In this document: positions 21,291 to 33,709 of the stretch, one piece after another | How the letters are laid out: the number at the start of each line of letters is the position of its first letter | How positions within the stretch are numbered: position 1 is the stretch's first letter | Source: Euborellia annulipes | Lineage: Eukaryota; Arthropoda; Insecta; Dermaptera; Anisolabididae | Length of the DNA stretch: 64,000 bases | Direction of reading: 5' to 3' | Assembly (NCBI GenBank): GCA_023213315.1 | Contig: JAKCPI010007974.1 | Location: 1 to 64,000, forward strand | Notes under the pieces: model-generated | What the model saw: only the letters and a program-made list of their open reading frames with translations | Database searches by the model: none | Told to the model about the DNA's origin: nothing | Position numbers and translations under genes: made by a program

Positions 21291-22227
21291 GTGACAAAAA
21301 TTGAAAATTATTTTTAATATTTTCAAACTTTGGCGCTTTACAGGGTGGAAATGTAAAAGATCAACATTTCAACCTCAATTTGTCCCAGGTATCTTCTTTC
21401 AAGTATGCTGATAGAGCATATTTTTACTGTTTTTCCCTTCATTGTGCATATTTGGTCATTTTATAGTGCATTAATGCATGCATATTTTAAGGTTTGATTG
21501 TCCATCAACATCCGGTCTCTATTTATGACAGACGTTCCGACTTTGACGAATTGTATATAGGCCTATAGAATGGTTTTTTAAATAGATATACGTGAAATTA
21601 GATTTTGTATCAACATTAACGTGCTCTTGGCATCTACTAATAATTAAAGTTTATTTATTTATATATTTTTTTTTTCGGGGTTGCGAATTAGCCAGCCAAC
21701 AACCCTCCGGTCTCAACTCTGCGGGGAGATTTTTATCTTAGAAAAAACAAATATTTTACTTTCATAATCAACTCACTCCCTCTCATTGGAGATTAGAAAA
21801 CCCTTCCTCTGGATCCCTCCGGGTGTTTTCACACCATAAATTCATCCGGGGGAAGTTTTTTTTGTTTTATTTATACATTCCAAACTTTTAATATAAATCC
21901 CTTTTTATTTCATTAATTAAACCAATTTCATTAATGCACGCGCATTTATTTATTATTCCCATTGGCCAAAAGATAGTTCCATATTTTTAATCATTAGATA
22001 TTTTTAAAAGACTCAATTAGATGATTGTAAAATAATATTTCCTTCCTGAATTTCTCTATTACGATTTGTTTCTTTCATTATGGAAATCAACCCCTCCACA
22101 ACCAATTCCTTGGATTGATGACTTTAGGAAGTTTATTTATAGGTGAACGAAATCAAATCTAAGAAAGAGATTAATGTAAAATAAAATGTATCCATTTCCG
22201 TACTTGATAAAAATATTTAAATTAAAA
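21291..22227. other. No gene recognised
   Basis: Unique AT-rich DNA. I see no repeat, hairpin or domain-bearing ORF. Confidence 0.4.
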
Positions 22228-22424
22228 AATCTGGTGGGATAGTCGCACAGCACACAACTTTCTCTTACCTTCGGTAATTGAAAGTTGTGTTCTGTGCTTG
22301 TCACACCAGATTTTTTGTGTCGAGATATATTTAGTTTCCGCCGAGATATTAAAATTTAAGATGTAAAATTTACAAACATGGGAAAATATTTATATTTTGT
22401 TAACGTGTCAACCATTTCTCCCAT
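22228..22424 (+). mobile_element. Hp family 5' fragment
   Basis: 5' hairpin (AATCTGGTGGGATAG...GTCACACCAGATT), then GGGAAAATATTTATATTTTG. It stops at CCATTTCTCCCATG, where a Tc1-type MITE end begins. Confidence 0.8.
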
Positions 22425-22480
22425 GTACAGTGAGCGCCACAATTAGCCTCCCCCGGGAGCAAGATAGAGCCTTGAGTATA
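22425..22480. mobile_element. Fragment of the Tc1/mariner-type MITE
   Basis: TACAGTGAGCGCCACAATTA matches the end of the element at 11787-11979. The other end is missing, replaced by a SINE-t copy. Confidence 0.65.
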
Positions 22481-22575
22481 TTCTAGCCATTTGGTATCCA
22501 TATGGCTTAAATAAATCATCGGACTACCTGGGGTTCGAACCGCGACTTTGGTATACACGCAACCCCTACACCAAG
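22481..22575 (-). mobile_element. SINE-t 5' part
   Basis: Complement of the head: CCTGGGGTTCGAACCGCG (B box) and ACCCCTACACCAAGCCCG (A box), with GCCATTTGGTATCCATATGG upstream. Confidence 0.8.
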
Positions 22576-23162
22576 CCCGAAGGCGAAAAGAAAATGATTA
22601 CTACGTATTCCAATCCAGTGCCTGCTTGGATTTTTTACATTCATAGAATATATGACTGCAAATAATACATAGATATTTCTCTATACATTTCCTATGGGAG
22701 AAGTCGTAATTTTAGGAATTAATAAATTAATTAAATTAAAAAAATAAATAAAAATTAAATAAATTAACTCAAAAAGTTATAGGAATTTCGGGACCCGAGT
22801 ATTTTTCTTGGACTCTCCATAATGTCCTTTATAAGACTGCAAAATTTCGTTTCAAAATTCCAACGGGAAGTTGGCCAAACAGAGCGTGACAGACGGACAC
22901 TCCGCTATTATATATATAAAAATTGTATTTATGGAGAAATCGAAAAAAGTCGTAAACTTTTCCTTTTTAAAAATGGTTTCCTAATTTGGGGATGTAAATT
23001 TTTAAAAAGTTTTTGTTTTTTTTTTTTAGTTTTACATACAAATATATTTAACACTTGTAGAATCAGCACAACACCTATCCCAGTCCTCTGAGAAAAGTCC
23101 TGTGCAATTCATGCCCTCCGCATCTTCATTATCATCGCTACCATCATTTTTAGTAAAATTTC
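22576..23162. other. No gene recognised
   Basis: The 89-codon ORF at 22822-23091 ends in a phenylalanine-rich T tract and shows no domain. Confidence 0.4.
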
Positions 23163-23301
23163 CATTTTCCCCTCTTGCGAAAATCATTTGACCTCTTTTT
23201 TATTAGTATACGAGTCTCATCCCATCTTTTCAAAGTCAGGTTTTGGCCAAGCCGAAGTTTCGGCTGGAATTGGCCGAAACCGAAACTTCGGTCGGTTCCT
23301 A
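23163..23301 (+). mobile_element. Partial hAT-type MITE, TAGG-ended family
   Basis: It shares GACCTCTTTTTTATT, GAGTCTCATCCCATCTTTTC and GAAACTTCGGTCGGTTCCTA with the complete element at 57579-57950. It retains one end only. Confidence 0.6.
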
Positions 23302-23337
23302 GAAATAGGTAGCTTAAGTGTTTATTAAAGCTTGAAT

Positions 23338-23661
23338 TATTATTCTTATGGGAGTTTTTAATTATATTACTACATTTTGTATTAATTATTTATTAAAAAT
23401 TATAAATACTGTAGAACGTTTCGACTGCTTATTCTTGCAGTCGTTTTCAAGTACTGTGCACGTACTCCGACTCAAGTGAACTAATCTCTAAGTGACCTCT
23501 ACGTGCATTTTATAACCAGCGACGCCAGCGCCAACTACAGTTATTCCTATGAAGTTAGACACAATCATCAAAGCAAGTGTTTACATAAAACGTCGAAACG
23601 TTATACAGTATTTATATTTTTAATACAAAATGTGTTCTATAATTAAAAACTCCTATAATAA
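23338..23661. mobile_element. HHR-related fold-back element
   Basis: Ends TTATTCTTATGGGAGTTTTT and AAAAACTCCTATAATAA are inverted. The arms contain GAACGTTTCGACTGC (left) and GTCGAAACGTTATAC (right). A half copy lies at 62.6 kb. Confidence 0.65.
23413..23450 (-). ncRNA. Hammerhead-like motif, core lost
   Basis: Stem II GACUGC/GCAGUC is perfect and GAAACGUU is present, but the CUGANGA box reads CUUGAAAAC. It is expected to be inactive. Confidence 0.35.
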
Positions 23662-24092
23662 GTGCCCTAAGATTGGCTGAAAATGAAAAAAAGACTTTGT
23701 CCAATGTTTGCTATGCTCATATTTATTTTTTTTAAATGACATGTCAAATTTTCAAGTCATCTATGAAAATGCCAATAAAGAACGCGCTTTTATTTAGGTC
23801 CTCTATAGTTATTTATCCAATTAATTAATTCGGCCCAAGTATTGAATATTATTCGAGATAACCTTTGAAGTATTTTTTAAAATGGCAATATTTAATTAAA
23901 AAAAAAAAGGTCATATCGACAGACAGATTCTCTTTTGGAACATTTCCGAGAGAGAATTTCTTCTTAGTCCGTTGAAATTGCGTTTAACTAGAAAAAAAAT
24001 AAAATAAAAATAAAAAATAAAACTCGATACGATCTGCTATGTTTACTTGTGATTGCAAATATCAAAAGCCTCTTCCTCTCTGTCTGCCTTTC

Positions 24093-24123
<31 letters not shown>

Positions 24124-25110
24124 AAAATTTTTTCATCTCTAAAAAATTGTAATATTCCAACGTTTTATCGCTTTTAATTTTTTTTTTTTTTTTTTTTTTT
24201 TGTTAAGCAATATATTGGATTTTTTTGTTTTAATCCGCCAATGAAATCTGTTTGATATAAAAAAAAAAAAAGCTTTAAAGCCCGAGACATTTACCGCATC
24301 TATAATTCTAAGAGAATAGAAGGAATTAAAAACTCAGCTATAAAAAGATTGAAGAACAAAATCTTTTAAGATTAATTAGGAAAAAAATTTAATTATAAAA
24401 AAAAAATCCAGTTAAAGAGGATTGTCTCTAACGCTAAAAAAGTAAAAAAAAAAATCTTAATTGAGACTTAAGTATCAAATCCTCGGACAATCTATCTTTG
24501 TAAATAAAATTCTTTATATTATCGTAAGTATTTGGAGGCTAAGCGAAGTTCCGGATTGTTTTTATTTGACCAAAAAAGACAAAAATTGCAGCCTCACTTG
24601 GCATGCTACGTCCACACTCAACTGGGCCTGAAAGTTTTTGATCTTTAAATTTGCTTTATTTAATCCGAAATAAACTCAAATACAAGTAGACATAGATTCA
24701 GATGAATCTATAATTGTCAATTCTCTGTCTGTACTAAAACTACTCAAAACTGAAGAAATTATTTATTAATTTGAAGAGCATCTTGAGGATTGGTTCTGAA
24801 AATCGCCTTTCAATGTACCTCCATGAAAACTTTTACAATCATTGTGCGTTTCAAAGTCTGGAAAGACACTAAAAACTTAAATGTAAACCTACAGCAAATG
24901 CATCTCCAATTTTAAAACAGCACAATATTATACATTTTCTCAAATTAATGTTTAATTTTTTTAATGGGAGAACGTAGAATTAAGATCTTGTCTTGTGTCC
25001 TGAGGACATTTGTCCAAGTTGTCCATAGGGTCCTAGTTTGGAAAAAAATCAATTTCTTTCAAAATGGAAGCAATATAAATTTTTCAAATGAAAATATTTT
25101 TTTTTTTTTT
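23662..25110. other. No gene recognised
   Basis: AT-rich, with long T runs (24089-24119 and 24178-24201). No repeat shared with the window, no domain-bearing ORF. Confidence 0.4.
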
Positions 25111-25590
25111 AATCTGGTGTGACTGGTCGCACACAACTTTCTCTTACCTTCAGTAAAAGAAAACTGTGGTAAAGTGAGCTTCAAATAATTTTGAGAGCAA
25201 AATGAGAATATACATTTGAAAGAGCATCTAAAAAATAATTGATTTTTGAATTTTAATCAAAATCGTTAGAGCGAATTTCGAGAAAATCGAAAAAAACTGA
25301 AAAAGTACATCAGTAAAGTAGTAGTAATTTTTGGCCGATTTTGTTCAAAAGCTTATTTATACGAGTGAGGAGGGTGCCTAACTTAAATATAAAATTTCAA
25401 CCTCCTAGCTCATTTCCTTGATGGTCTAAAGTGTCCACACACACACACAGACCAATTTGCGGGACCCACTTTTTTGGACTCAGGGGACCTCAAAACATGT
25501 ATATCCATCAAAATCTCGACATCGAAATTTTGACATGATCGCAATACTTTCTCTCTATATATATTTCATATATAGGATAAGAGAAAGTAA
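25111..25590 (+). mobile_element. Hp family, internally deleted copy
   Basis: The 5' hairpin is cut short after CTTACCTTCAGTAAAAG and joined to TGGTAAAGTGAGCTTC, skipping about 150 bp. The rest runs to the 3' hairpin GGATAAGAGAAAGTAAAA. Confidence 0.8.
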
Positions 25591-26275
25591 AATGTTTTCT
25601 CTTACAGAATAAAAAAATTCTATAATTTTTTTTTTTTTTTTTTTTTTTTTTGGGGGGGGGCGCAAATTATAATCTTGGCCCCGGGCACAAGTTTTCCTTG
25701 CTGCGGCCCTGCTATTAATTGTCCCCTTTCACTTTACAGACACACCCTGTAGGTCCTATATAAACATCAAAATCACATACAATATTGCAATAAAAAAAAA
25801 AAAAAAAAAGAAAAATGAAATATTAAATTAAACTCTAACTTGAATGAATTTTTAAATTCTTCTAAATTTCTTCATTAGTAGCCGGTTACGTTGACTTTTT
25901 GACATGACCAATGTTTTTTATTATGTATAATATTAACAATTAATCAGAAATGAATTAAAAGCTTTCTGTCATTTCAATCATCATTGAATATCAAAATATA
26001 TGCAAAAAATAAAAATAAAACAAAAAAAAACACGATAAAGTCATGTGATGGCAGTCCAGACACATTTCTACTTTTCGTTTATGGTGATTTATGCGCAAAT
26101 AATATTTCATTTAATTATACAGAATTATAAATAAATAAACATTAAAAATCAAATAGAGAAATGAAGAGAGGCAAAAAATATGAATATTTATTTTTCATCA
26201 ATTAATTATTATTATTATTAATTTTTTTTTTTTTAATACGAATATAAACAGGTTTTAGCGAGCGAATATTTATAA
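25591..26275. other. No gene recognised
   Basis: AT-rich, with a T run then G run near 25629-25660 (TTTTGGGGGGGGG). Confidence 0.4.
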
Positions 26276-26405
26276 AAAATCTGGTGTGACTGGCCTCACA
26301 GCACACAACTTTCTCTTATCTTCGGTAATCGAAAGTTGTATACTGTGCTCGTCACACCAGAGTTTTTGTGTCTAGATATGATTAGTTTGCGACAGTACAG
26401 CTTGT
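26276..26405 (+). mobile_element. Hp family 5' hairpin fragment
   Basis: Only the 5' hairpin and the following GTGTCTAGATATGATTAG block to GACAGTAC remain. Confidence 0.75.
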
Positions 26406-26507
26406 GTTATTTTGATACGGGGGTTCAGGAGAGACGTCTAAACGTACTTTAAAAAAAAACTAGACTATTATAAGGAATTTTTCAATGCGGTTTTTTTTTA
26501 AATGAAT

Positions 26508-27055
26508 TAAATTCATAAGAGATTATTGGGACATCGAGCTATAATTTTTTTAATGACTTATTAAAAAATTATCGTAATTAATTTTTTTGTTATCAAGCAA
26601 ATACAAAAAAACAATCTGTCCCAATAATCTTTAATTTTTTTTTAAATTTAAAAATGAATTTATTGTTATTATTAATCACATATTAATTAAGAAATTTTTA
26701 AAATAAGCTTAGATGATTTATTTAAAAATCAAATGTCAAATTAGTTCAGCATTCTTGCAATAGATGGCAGGCTTGTCTAACAGACGATATAGTATTAGCC
26801 TCTATCTGGCCTATATTTATATATTTTTATGCTTTTATAAAAGATACATAATATATAATAACATTTATAAAGTATTTATTGTTAAAAGATCAATGAAAAT
26901 ACCAACCAAATGCATTAAATATTATTAGCTACCATTCTGACATCTCTTGGCAAATTTTCGAATTACTTGATTTTTGGGCACACTTTTTATGACACACTAC
27001 GCCATCTTATCGGGAAAAACATGCGTAACCACTTCGCTCCCGTTCCCCCTTAAAG
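26508..27055 (+). repeat. R family repeat, copy 4
   Basis: The longest copy, closely matching copy 2 including the left inverted-repeat segment (AGATTATTGGGACA / TGTCCCAATAATCT, 26520-26635). It ends CACTTCGCTCCCGTTCCCCC. Confidence 0.7.
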
Positions 27056-28182
27056 CGTTTACGCGGCGCCCTCGCATATAAATATTTCCGTTATTATTTT
27101 AATCATAATAAGTTGTTTTTTTTTTTAATATATTTACAAAAAGAGTTAAGTTTGTTCTTCTTAATCTTTATTTATACAAAAGTTGTGGTGTTCTTTTGTA
27201 TGAATAGAATTATAAAATTGATTTTTTTTTTTTTTTTTAATCCCCAAGAATAATTTAAGCCTTTGCTTTTAATATTCAAACTCTCTACAGAACAAACATT
27301 TTAAGTACCCAGGAAAATTTGAGATTAATAATTGCTCTGCTTTTCTTGAGAAGGGAAAAACAGCCAGCCAGCCGGCGCTCATCTTTTTCCTTAAGAAGCA
27401 GAGAAAAATGGCAATCTCTGCACAATGGCCGGGGGAGGGCGGATGTTCATTTATTATTTACCTGCAGCCTTAATGGCCCGAGAGGGCTAATAGCTTCTAC
27501 ATTGGGGTAGACCATAAATTACCTCTAGTCTTGTCGCATTCGATACACCAGCTCCATTATTATTTCCACCATCTCTCTTTTTCTTTCTTTCTTTCTTTCT
27601 TTCTTTGGAGAGAGAGAGAGAGTCTTAATAATTTTTCCAAATCGAAAGTATTTTCACGGGGCGTTAAGCAAACACTTGAGGGATTCGTCGTCTCGTGGCT
27701 TGTTTGTAGATTGGGTTTTCGGAACTAAGTATACACAATTTGCCAACCCGGATTGTCACCTCGTGTCGTATCGTCGTGTTTATTCTCCGACGACACCTTG
27801 CATTGGGGCGCGTTAATGAAATGCATCACAGCAAAGTGAATCAACCAGTGGTGCTAGCCGGAGATGAGATACTTCAAATATACTGTATACACTCCCACTC
27901 TAGAGAGATAGAGTGAAAATTACATTTCCTCCACTAAAGGGTTATACAAATACACTGAGGTTGAGTTTCTAGATTTACTACCGAATAATATTTATTACAA
28001 TAATAATAATAAGTTAGAGTAATATTAACATTACCTTAAAATTAATTAAATAATAATTTTTAAAGCTTTTATGTCTTAATTCCGTTCCCTTTTGTTGGCG
28101 AGTCAAATAACTAATCGGTTTATTGGTGACTAGCTGCTTAGCCCGCCTTCCCCCACATTATTGTTTAATTTTTACTATAAAG
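27056..28182. other. Unique, less AT-rich segment without recognised genes
   Basis: 27300-27900 has a more balanced base composition than its surroundings, with (TTTC)n at 27581-27606 followed by (GA)n. ORFs at 27319-27510 and 27531-27728 are short, without domains, and the second runs through the microsatellite. It is the best place to look for a host exon or regulatory DNA, but nothing in it is diagnostic. Confidence 0.35.
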
Positions 28183-28633
28183 TTCGCTCCCACCAGAGAG
28201 CGCTGGCTTACATTTGACTAGTTCTTTTTTTGACATTAGCTCTTCGTTCATGATTCTTTCGTTCTTTTCTTTCACTCGCGCTATTTGTTTTATCATTAAA
28301 CGATTCAGTAGCTTTTTTATCTAAAGGAATATCTAACTGCACCGGACCGAAACAATTAGTTCGGGACCCTACAAGTTGTTTAAAAAAAGAAAATCCTTAC
28401 CTTAAGACTAACTCTCGGATCCCTACAAGTTCTTTAAAATATTCTTGATGAACATTTTTTAATCTAAAACAGAACAGACCTTAATTAACCGAAGGTCTAG
28501 ATACTAATATTTTAATTTATTTCAGGAGTAGCACTATTGAACCAGAAGTCATGACATTCGACGAATGTTCGCACAAACGCATTGTCAGGAGTTGCCAAGA
28601 GCCTCTATGTGCTCGAGGCAAACAGCACTTTGT

Positions 28634-28670
28634 CCTGATGAAGGCCAGAAAATAGGCCGAAACGCAGACA
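28634..28670 (+). ncRNA. Hammerhead motif, intact core, altered cleavage site
   Basis: CUGAUGA (28635-28641), an extra A, stem II GGCC/GGCC, then GAAAC. Stem I is kept (UUGUC/GACAA), but the cleavage triplet reads GCA where GUC is expected, so it is probably inactive. TTGGCTGCC follows at 28718-28726. Confidence 0.6.
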
Positions 28671-28764
28671 AGCGTGTGAAATAAAGCTAAAGATAAATTT
28701 ATTTTTCTTTATTGCTTTTGGCTGCCTTGAATATCCTCACTACTCACTGATATTTTAATAATTA

Positions 28765-28908
28765 TATATATTTGAGTCCAGGCATTCTTATTTAAGCCAT
28801 TTGGTATCCAAATGGCTTAAATAAAATCATCGGACTGCCTGGGATCCGAACCCGCGCCTCTCGGTATAGAAGGTTAGCACGCTAACCCCTAGACCAAGCA
28901 CGCGGGCT
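28765..28908 (-). mobile_element. SINE-t, 5' two thirds
   Basis: Complement of the body and head: GTCCAGGCATTCTTATTTAA, GGATCCGAACCCGCGCC (B box) and CTAACCCCTAGACCAAGC (A box). Confidence 0.85.
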
Positions 28909-29147
28909 CCTTCCCTTATTATAAACAATTTTTTTTTCCAAGGCATGTTATGTTAAATATTTTTATGTTTATTTTTTTTTGTTTTTCGTTTATTTTTGCC
29001 TCAGTCAGGTATATATTATATGTTGAATATTATCATGACGATTTTAAAATTAAATTCAAAGAACGAATCACAAAGTGAAGAACGAGAGAATCGTGAGCAA
29101 AGCACGCCAGCGCTCTCTGGTGGGAGCGAACTTAGATTAGCCAAATC

Positions 29148-29732
29148 ATTTTTCTTCGAAAAGTAAGCCTTAATAATTTTCAAAATATATTGACTTCAAA
29201 TCCAAAACTTTTGTATTTCTTTTCATATGTGGGTCCCCACCTTTTTTTTCGCCCTTTTGTACTCTCGTTTGTATTTTTTGTTCCACATGAGACGCTGTGC
29301 GACTTTACTATCTTTTTTTTTTTTTTTTAATTTCCAACCCTTAAGGCACCAATAAGTTTTCTGAAAAGACTCCGTTAATTCAACGTTTTCTTTAACAAAG
29401 GCCTTTGTTACTTTCTTCTCGTTGTTTTGTTGTTATTTTATGCTTTGCACGTGACTAAATGTTCCGATCTCATTCTCTAATCTGAAAATCTTTTATTTTC
29501 TTCTTTTTTTTATTTATATTAAAGGACTTTGTAATCTAGTTGATCTTTTTCTTCCTTTTTTTCCTTTCTTTGAATGATCTCTCTCTTTTTAAGTCCATTT
29601 GGATCTCTTAATCTTGTTGGAAGGAGTTATTTTCTTTTAATTCTATATCAGTTTATTATTCAACTCATGAAATTTGTTTAAAAAACAATTTATAATTGGG
29701 TTTAGTATTTTTATTATAAAGATAAAAGAAAA
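29148..29732. other. No gene recognised
   Basis: T-rich pyrimidine tracts, no shared repeat. Confidence 0.4.
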
Positions 29733-29734
29733 AG

Positions 29735-30240
29735 GGCTCGCTGATGTAGCGGGCTAGGGTGTCAGCTTCTGCAAAGAAGATCCCTGTTCAAATCCTTGGC
29801 GTGCGGGATTTTTCATTAAATAAAAATATTTATTTAATGTAAACAAATCCTCAAGCAGGCCCTGGATTGGAATATTGGATCTCACCACAATAGACCCCAG
29901 ACAGCATTGGAGGGAGTTGCTGTGACATCCCGTCCTGTGAAAGGGACCTAAAGAACTTTCAAAAATTCATTCTTCCAAAGGAGTCGGTGCTGAGGGAGTC
30001 CATCCTCCCTAGCATAGAAGAAGGAACCAGAAATAAGGATTAGTTCATTAGCTAGAATTGAACGCAGGAGGAGGAGTTAGAGATAGGAAATAAGGTAACT
30101 TCCCGGAGTGCCGGTAGATGGCTACGGCTATTCACCAACCAACTTGCAACCTGCTTGTGTGACAGCCCACAGACTGGTTGGGGAATATTTACTTCCATCC
30201 TTGCTTCTTAATTGTCTTGTCCTGGCACCGGTATATTTAT
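29735..30240 (+). mobile_element. Possible second tRNA-derived retroposon
   Basis: The head resembles a tRNA: A box-like TGTAGCGGGCTAGGG and B box GTTCAAATCC about 36 nt later. About 450 bp of more balanced composition follows (GGCCCTGGATTGGAATATTG, CCGGTAGATGGCTACGGC). No second copy lies in the window, so its extent and nature are uncertain. Confidence 0.35.
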
Positions 30241-30289
30241 TTTTTATTTGAATTTGAAGTCATTCGTTTGTTAAGGTCATTTTGACACA

Positions 30290-30405
30290 CACTGCACATT
30301 TGTATCCAAATGGCTTAAATAAAATCATCGGACTGCCTGGACCCGAAACCGCGATCCTCGGTATAGAAGGTTAGCCTCTAACCTCTACACCAAGCCCGAA
30401 GGCAA
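30290..30405 (-). mobile_element. SINE-t 5' part
   Basis: Complement of the head with B box GGACCCGAAACCGCG and A box AACCTCTACACCAAGCCCG. Confidence 0.8.
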
Positions 30406-30633
30406 AAAAAAAAATTAAATTTGAAGACTTTCCATAGAACGGAGAGGAAGAGAGAATAGGAAGGTGAGTTTTATTATAAGTAGTAACAATAATTGAAGAT
30501 TGATTCCTCACTTATAGGGTTTATTTAAATGCGGAATAACGTCATAAGAGGTAGTAAATTAGAAACAAATAACCAAAAATTCCAACTCGGCCGTTTATTT
30601 AACCTTTTCTTTGAATTGAGAATATTTTATTTT

Positions 30634-30815
30634 GCTCAGGGGCCCACATCTTGTGGGTACGTGGATGGCGACCACGAGCTACCCCAGCTGGGACAGGCAA
30701 TCCTTCATTTCTTTAAATGTCTGTCTCTTCCTTCCTCTTTTCGACAGACCGTGCGACGGGCCGGCCTGTCCTATTTCTTCCGCATAGCGGGATAAGGCGA
30801 GAAGAGAAGAAGAAA
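30634..30815 (+). mobile_element. SINE-G, copy 1
   Basis: A GC-rich retroposon starting CTCAGGGGCCCACATCTTG and ending in a GAAGAGAAGAAG tail. It shares GTGGATGGCGACCACGAGCT and GTGCGACGGGCCGGCCTGT with copies at 46.4 and 54.5 kb. It lacks the segment just before the tail. The overlapping ORF is the repeat itself. Confidence 0.8.
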
Positions 30816-32087
30816 ATATTAATCTCTTTTTTTAAAAATCTACTTTAAGAGTGATTCTAATAAATTCAAATAAATTTATAACATCAAATATAGAATAGAA
30901 TAGAAAATTTTTTAACATATATTATATTTGAAATAAAATTATTATATTTTTATCTTATGACAAAATATATTTTCTTATCATAATATAATTCCGATTTATG
31001 AGAGAATATTCCATATATATTGGATTAAATTCCTTGGTCTTTTCGTTGATAAATCATTTTTAAAGCTTAAAAAAAAAATAAAAAAGATCATCCCATTGAG
31101 GTTTTATTTATGTTGTATTAAAATAATTAATGATTTTATATTGATGGGCGGTGAATGCATTGCAAGTGCATAATAAGCGCTGTCGCAAGGGTTCCTTTAG
31201 AATTTTAACTCACTTGCTCAGGCAGGTGGATTGCTTTTTTTTACTTTTTTTTTTTCTCTGTCCCTTGAGAATTCCTTTGAAAATCGAGTTTAAGAGCTCT
31301 ACAGAGCTTCAATACAACTCTTAATAGCAACAAAAATAACAATTCCACTCACAAAGGGGAGACTTCACAGGCATTCCATTCTAAAAACAAAAAAATAAAA
31401 TATTATAAAAAATTACTTGCCCTCTCTCTCTCTCTCTCTCTTTCCTTTAAAGTGTTTTTAATTAAATTTATAAATAAGTCTAGAGGCAGGGATTATTAAA
31501 ATTAGTCTATTTTAGTTTTTTTTTTTTAGGGAGGGGGCAAGAATTTTTTTAAATTATTTTATAATTAACAAATCTATTCCTTTGAAAAAAATAAAAAAAA
31601 AATATTATAAAGTATGGCTGTAGTTAGAAAATCTTCTTCTGGGGGGAGTTTCGATGATCTGAGAGGTAATCCCCCAAACCTCCCAAATCCCTAAAAAATA
31701 GCCAACCAAGACTTTGATAACTATTTTGTTCATAATTTCGTTAATACTTAAAGAAGAAGATTTTTGGAAAGCTAAAGAAGCTACTGAAACTGAAAAAATT
31801 CGATTTTTCTAAACTTTTAGCCGTTTGTGGCACGTCTAAATTACCTCCGATTGGGCTGAAACATAAAGTTTATATGTAGTATAACTATCTGCAAATTTTT
31901 AAGGGGTGTCGCCTTAAAAAAATCCAGATAATTAAAAAAAAGCCCTTTATATTAAAATTTAATTTTCTCTCTAAAACTAGACGAGATGGGCCAAAACTGA
32001 TGGCACTTTTGGTATCAGCGCTTCCCAATTACCCAGGAAGCTCAAATACTCCGGCAACAAAAAAAAGATCTTTTTTGTTCCCCTGTG
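30816..32087. other. No gene recognised
   Basis: AT-rich, with a (CT)n tract at 31423-31442. No shared repeat or domain-bearing ORF. Confidence 0.4.
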
Positions 32088-32560
32088 TTTTAAATTGTAC
32101 TTTTTACAATTACAACTTACTCTTACCCTTCGGTAAGAGTAAGTTGTGTACTGTTCTTGTCACACCAGATTTTTTTGTGTCGAGATATAGTTAATTTCTT
32201 ATAGCATCTTGTATTTTAAATGTTGACTGCTTGAAAACTGGTTATTTTTCAAAATTTTATTTCATATTTGGATATTTTATACTCAATAGAGAATCCAAAA
32301 AAATACATAAATACATTATTATTATTAAATACAAAATTTCATAATTGGAAAAATTTTTTTTAAATGTGTAAAAAGTTCCAAAGGGGACCGACCCCCTTTT
32401 GAATCGAAATTAACATACAAATCCCCATAGGCATTTAACATTGGCTCTATAGAACTAAAAGCCAGAAAATGAATTTGAAAAATTACATCAGCAAAGTGTA
32501 CTTCAAACAATTTTACTCATATACTTTTTTAAGGGCATCTAAAAAATAGATTTTTTTTTT
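32088..32560 (+). mobile_element. Hp-B subfamily copy
   Basis: A truncated 5' hairpin (CTTACCCTTCGGTAAGAG...GTCACACCAGATT), AAATGTTGACTGCTTGAAAA, GGATTTTATACTCAATAGAG-type sequence, GAATCGAAATTAACATAC and ACTTCAAACAATTT. Confidence 0.7.
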
Positions 32561-32594
32561 TAATTAATTAATTTATTTATTTTTTTAAACACAC

Positions 32595-32692
32595 TTTTTT
32601 CACAATAAAACTCACATTCACAGTCTTTTCGGCAACTTAGGTATAGAAGTCCAGCAAGCTAACCCTTATACCAAGCCCGAGTGCTAAAAATA
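32595..32692 (-). mobile_element. SINE-t, internally deleted
   Basis: Tail complement (CACATTCACAGTCTTTTCGGCAACTTAGG) joined directly to the head complement (CTAACCCTTATACCAAGCCCG). The B box and body are missing. Confidence 0.7.
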
Positions 32693-32710
32693 GTGGATTT
32701 ATATGAATTT

Positions 32711-33153
32711 TAATTTATTCTGTTACCATGGCAATCATCTCTCCTATCTTTCCTATGAAATACAAGAGTAAAGCGTTCTTCAAAAGATTTCAATAGCAAA
32801 ATGAGAATATACCATACATTTTAGAGATCACTTAAAAAATGAATGAACAAAATCGTTGGAGCGATTTTTAAGAAACTCGAAAAAAACTGAAAAAGTAATC
32901 AATATAGTAGCTATTTTGAGTGTCCGGGATCGTACATAAGTTAAATATAACATTTCAATCCAGTAGCTCAATTTCTTCATGCTTAAAATCGTTAAACACA
33001 GACACACACACAGACCAATTTGCGGGACCCACTTTTTTGGACTCAGGGGACCTCAAAACATGTATATCCATCAAAAATCCCGACATTGAATTTTTGACAT
33101 GATCACAATACTTTCTCTCTCTATATATTCCATATATAGGGTAAGAGAAAGTA
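32711..33153 (+). mobile_element. Hp family, 3' two thirds
   Basis: From CCATGGCAATCATCTCTCC to the 3' terminal hairpin GGGTAAGAGAAAGTA at 33153. The next Hp copy starts at once, head to tail. Confidence 0.8.
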
Positions 33154-33650
33154 AAAAAAAATCTGGTGTGACTGGCGCACAGCACACAACTTTCTCTTAC
33201 CTTCGGTAATCGAAAGTTGTGTTCTGTGCTTGTCACACCAGATTTTTTGTGTCGACATATATTTAGTTCCCGACATGACAGTACGGAACATATGAATTCA
33301 GATGTAAAATTTATAAGTATGGGAAAATATTTATATTTTGTTACCATGGCAACCATTTCTCCTATCTTCCCTATGAAATACAAGAGTAAAGTGGTGTTCA
33401 GAAGATTTCAATTGCAAAATGAGAATATACATTTGAAAGAGCATCTAAAAAATAATTGATTTTTGAATTTTAAAAAAAATCGTTGGAGCAAATTTTGAGA
33501 AAATCGAAAAAAACTGAAAAAGTACATCAGTAAAGTACTAGTACTCTTTGGCCGATTTTGATTAAAAGCTTATTTTTCCGGTCCCGGGGGGTGTTTAACT
33601 AAAATATAAAATTTCAACCTCGTAGCTCAATTCCTTCATGCTTAAAATTG

Positions 33651-33709
<59 letters not shown>

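Larger units (their letters stand above)
28183..29147. mobile_element. Inverted-repeat element with a hammerhead motif and a nested SINE
   Basis: TTCGCTCCCACCAGAGAGCG (about 28188) and CGCTCTCTGGTGGGAGCGAA (about 29120-29140) are inverted ends. Weaker inward matches include GAACGAAAGAATC. The HHR motif (28634-28670) and a SINE-t copy (28765-28908) lie between them. Confidence 0.55.

Noticed and set aside
33217..33459. Recurring frames such as ...FISMGKYLYFVTMATISPIF... in several places
   Set aside because: They are all the same stretch of the Hp repeat (GGGAAAATATTTATATTTTG...CATGGCAACC). Frames are interrupted differently in each copy and extend into the terminal hairpin, so there is no sign of a conserved protein.
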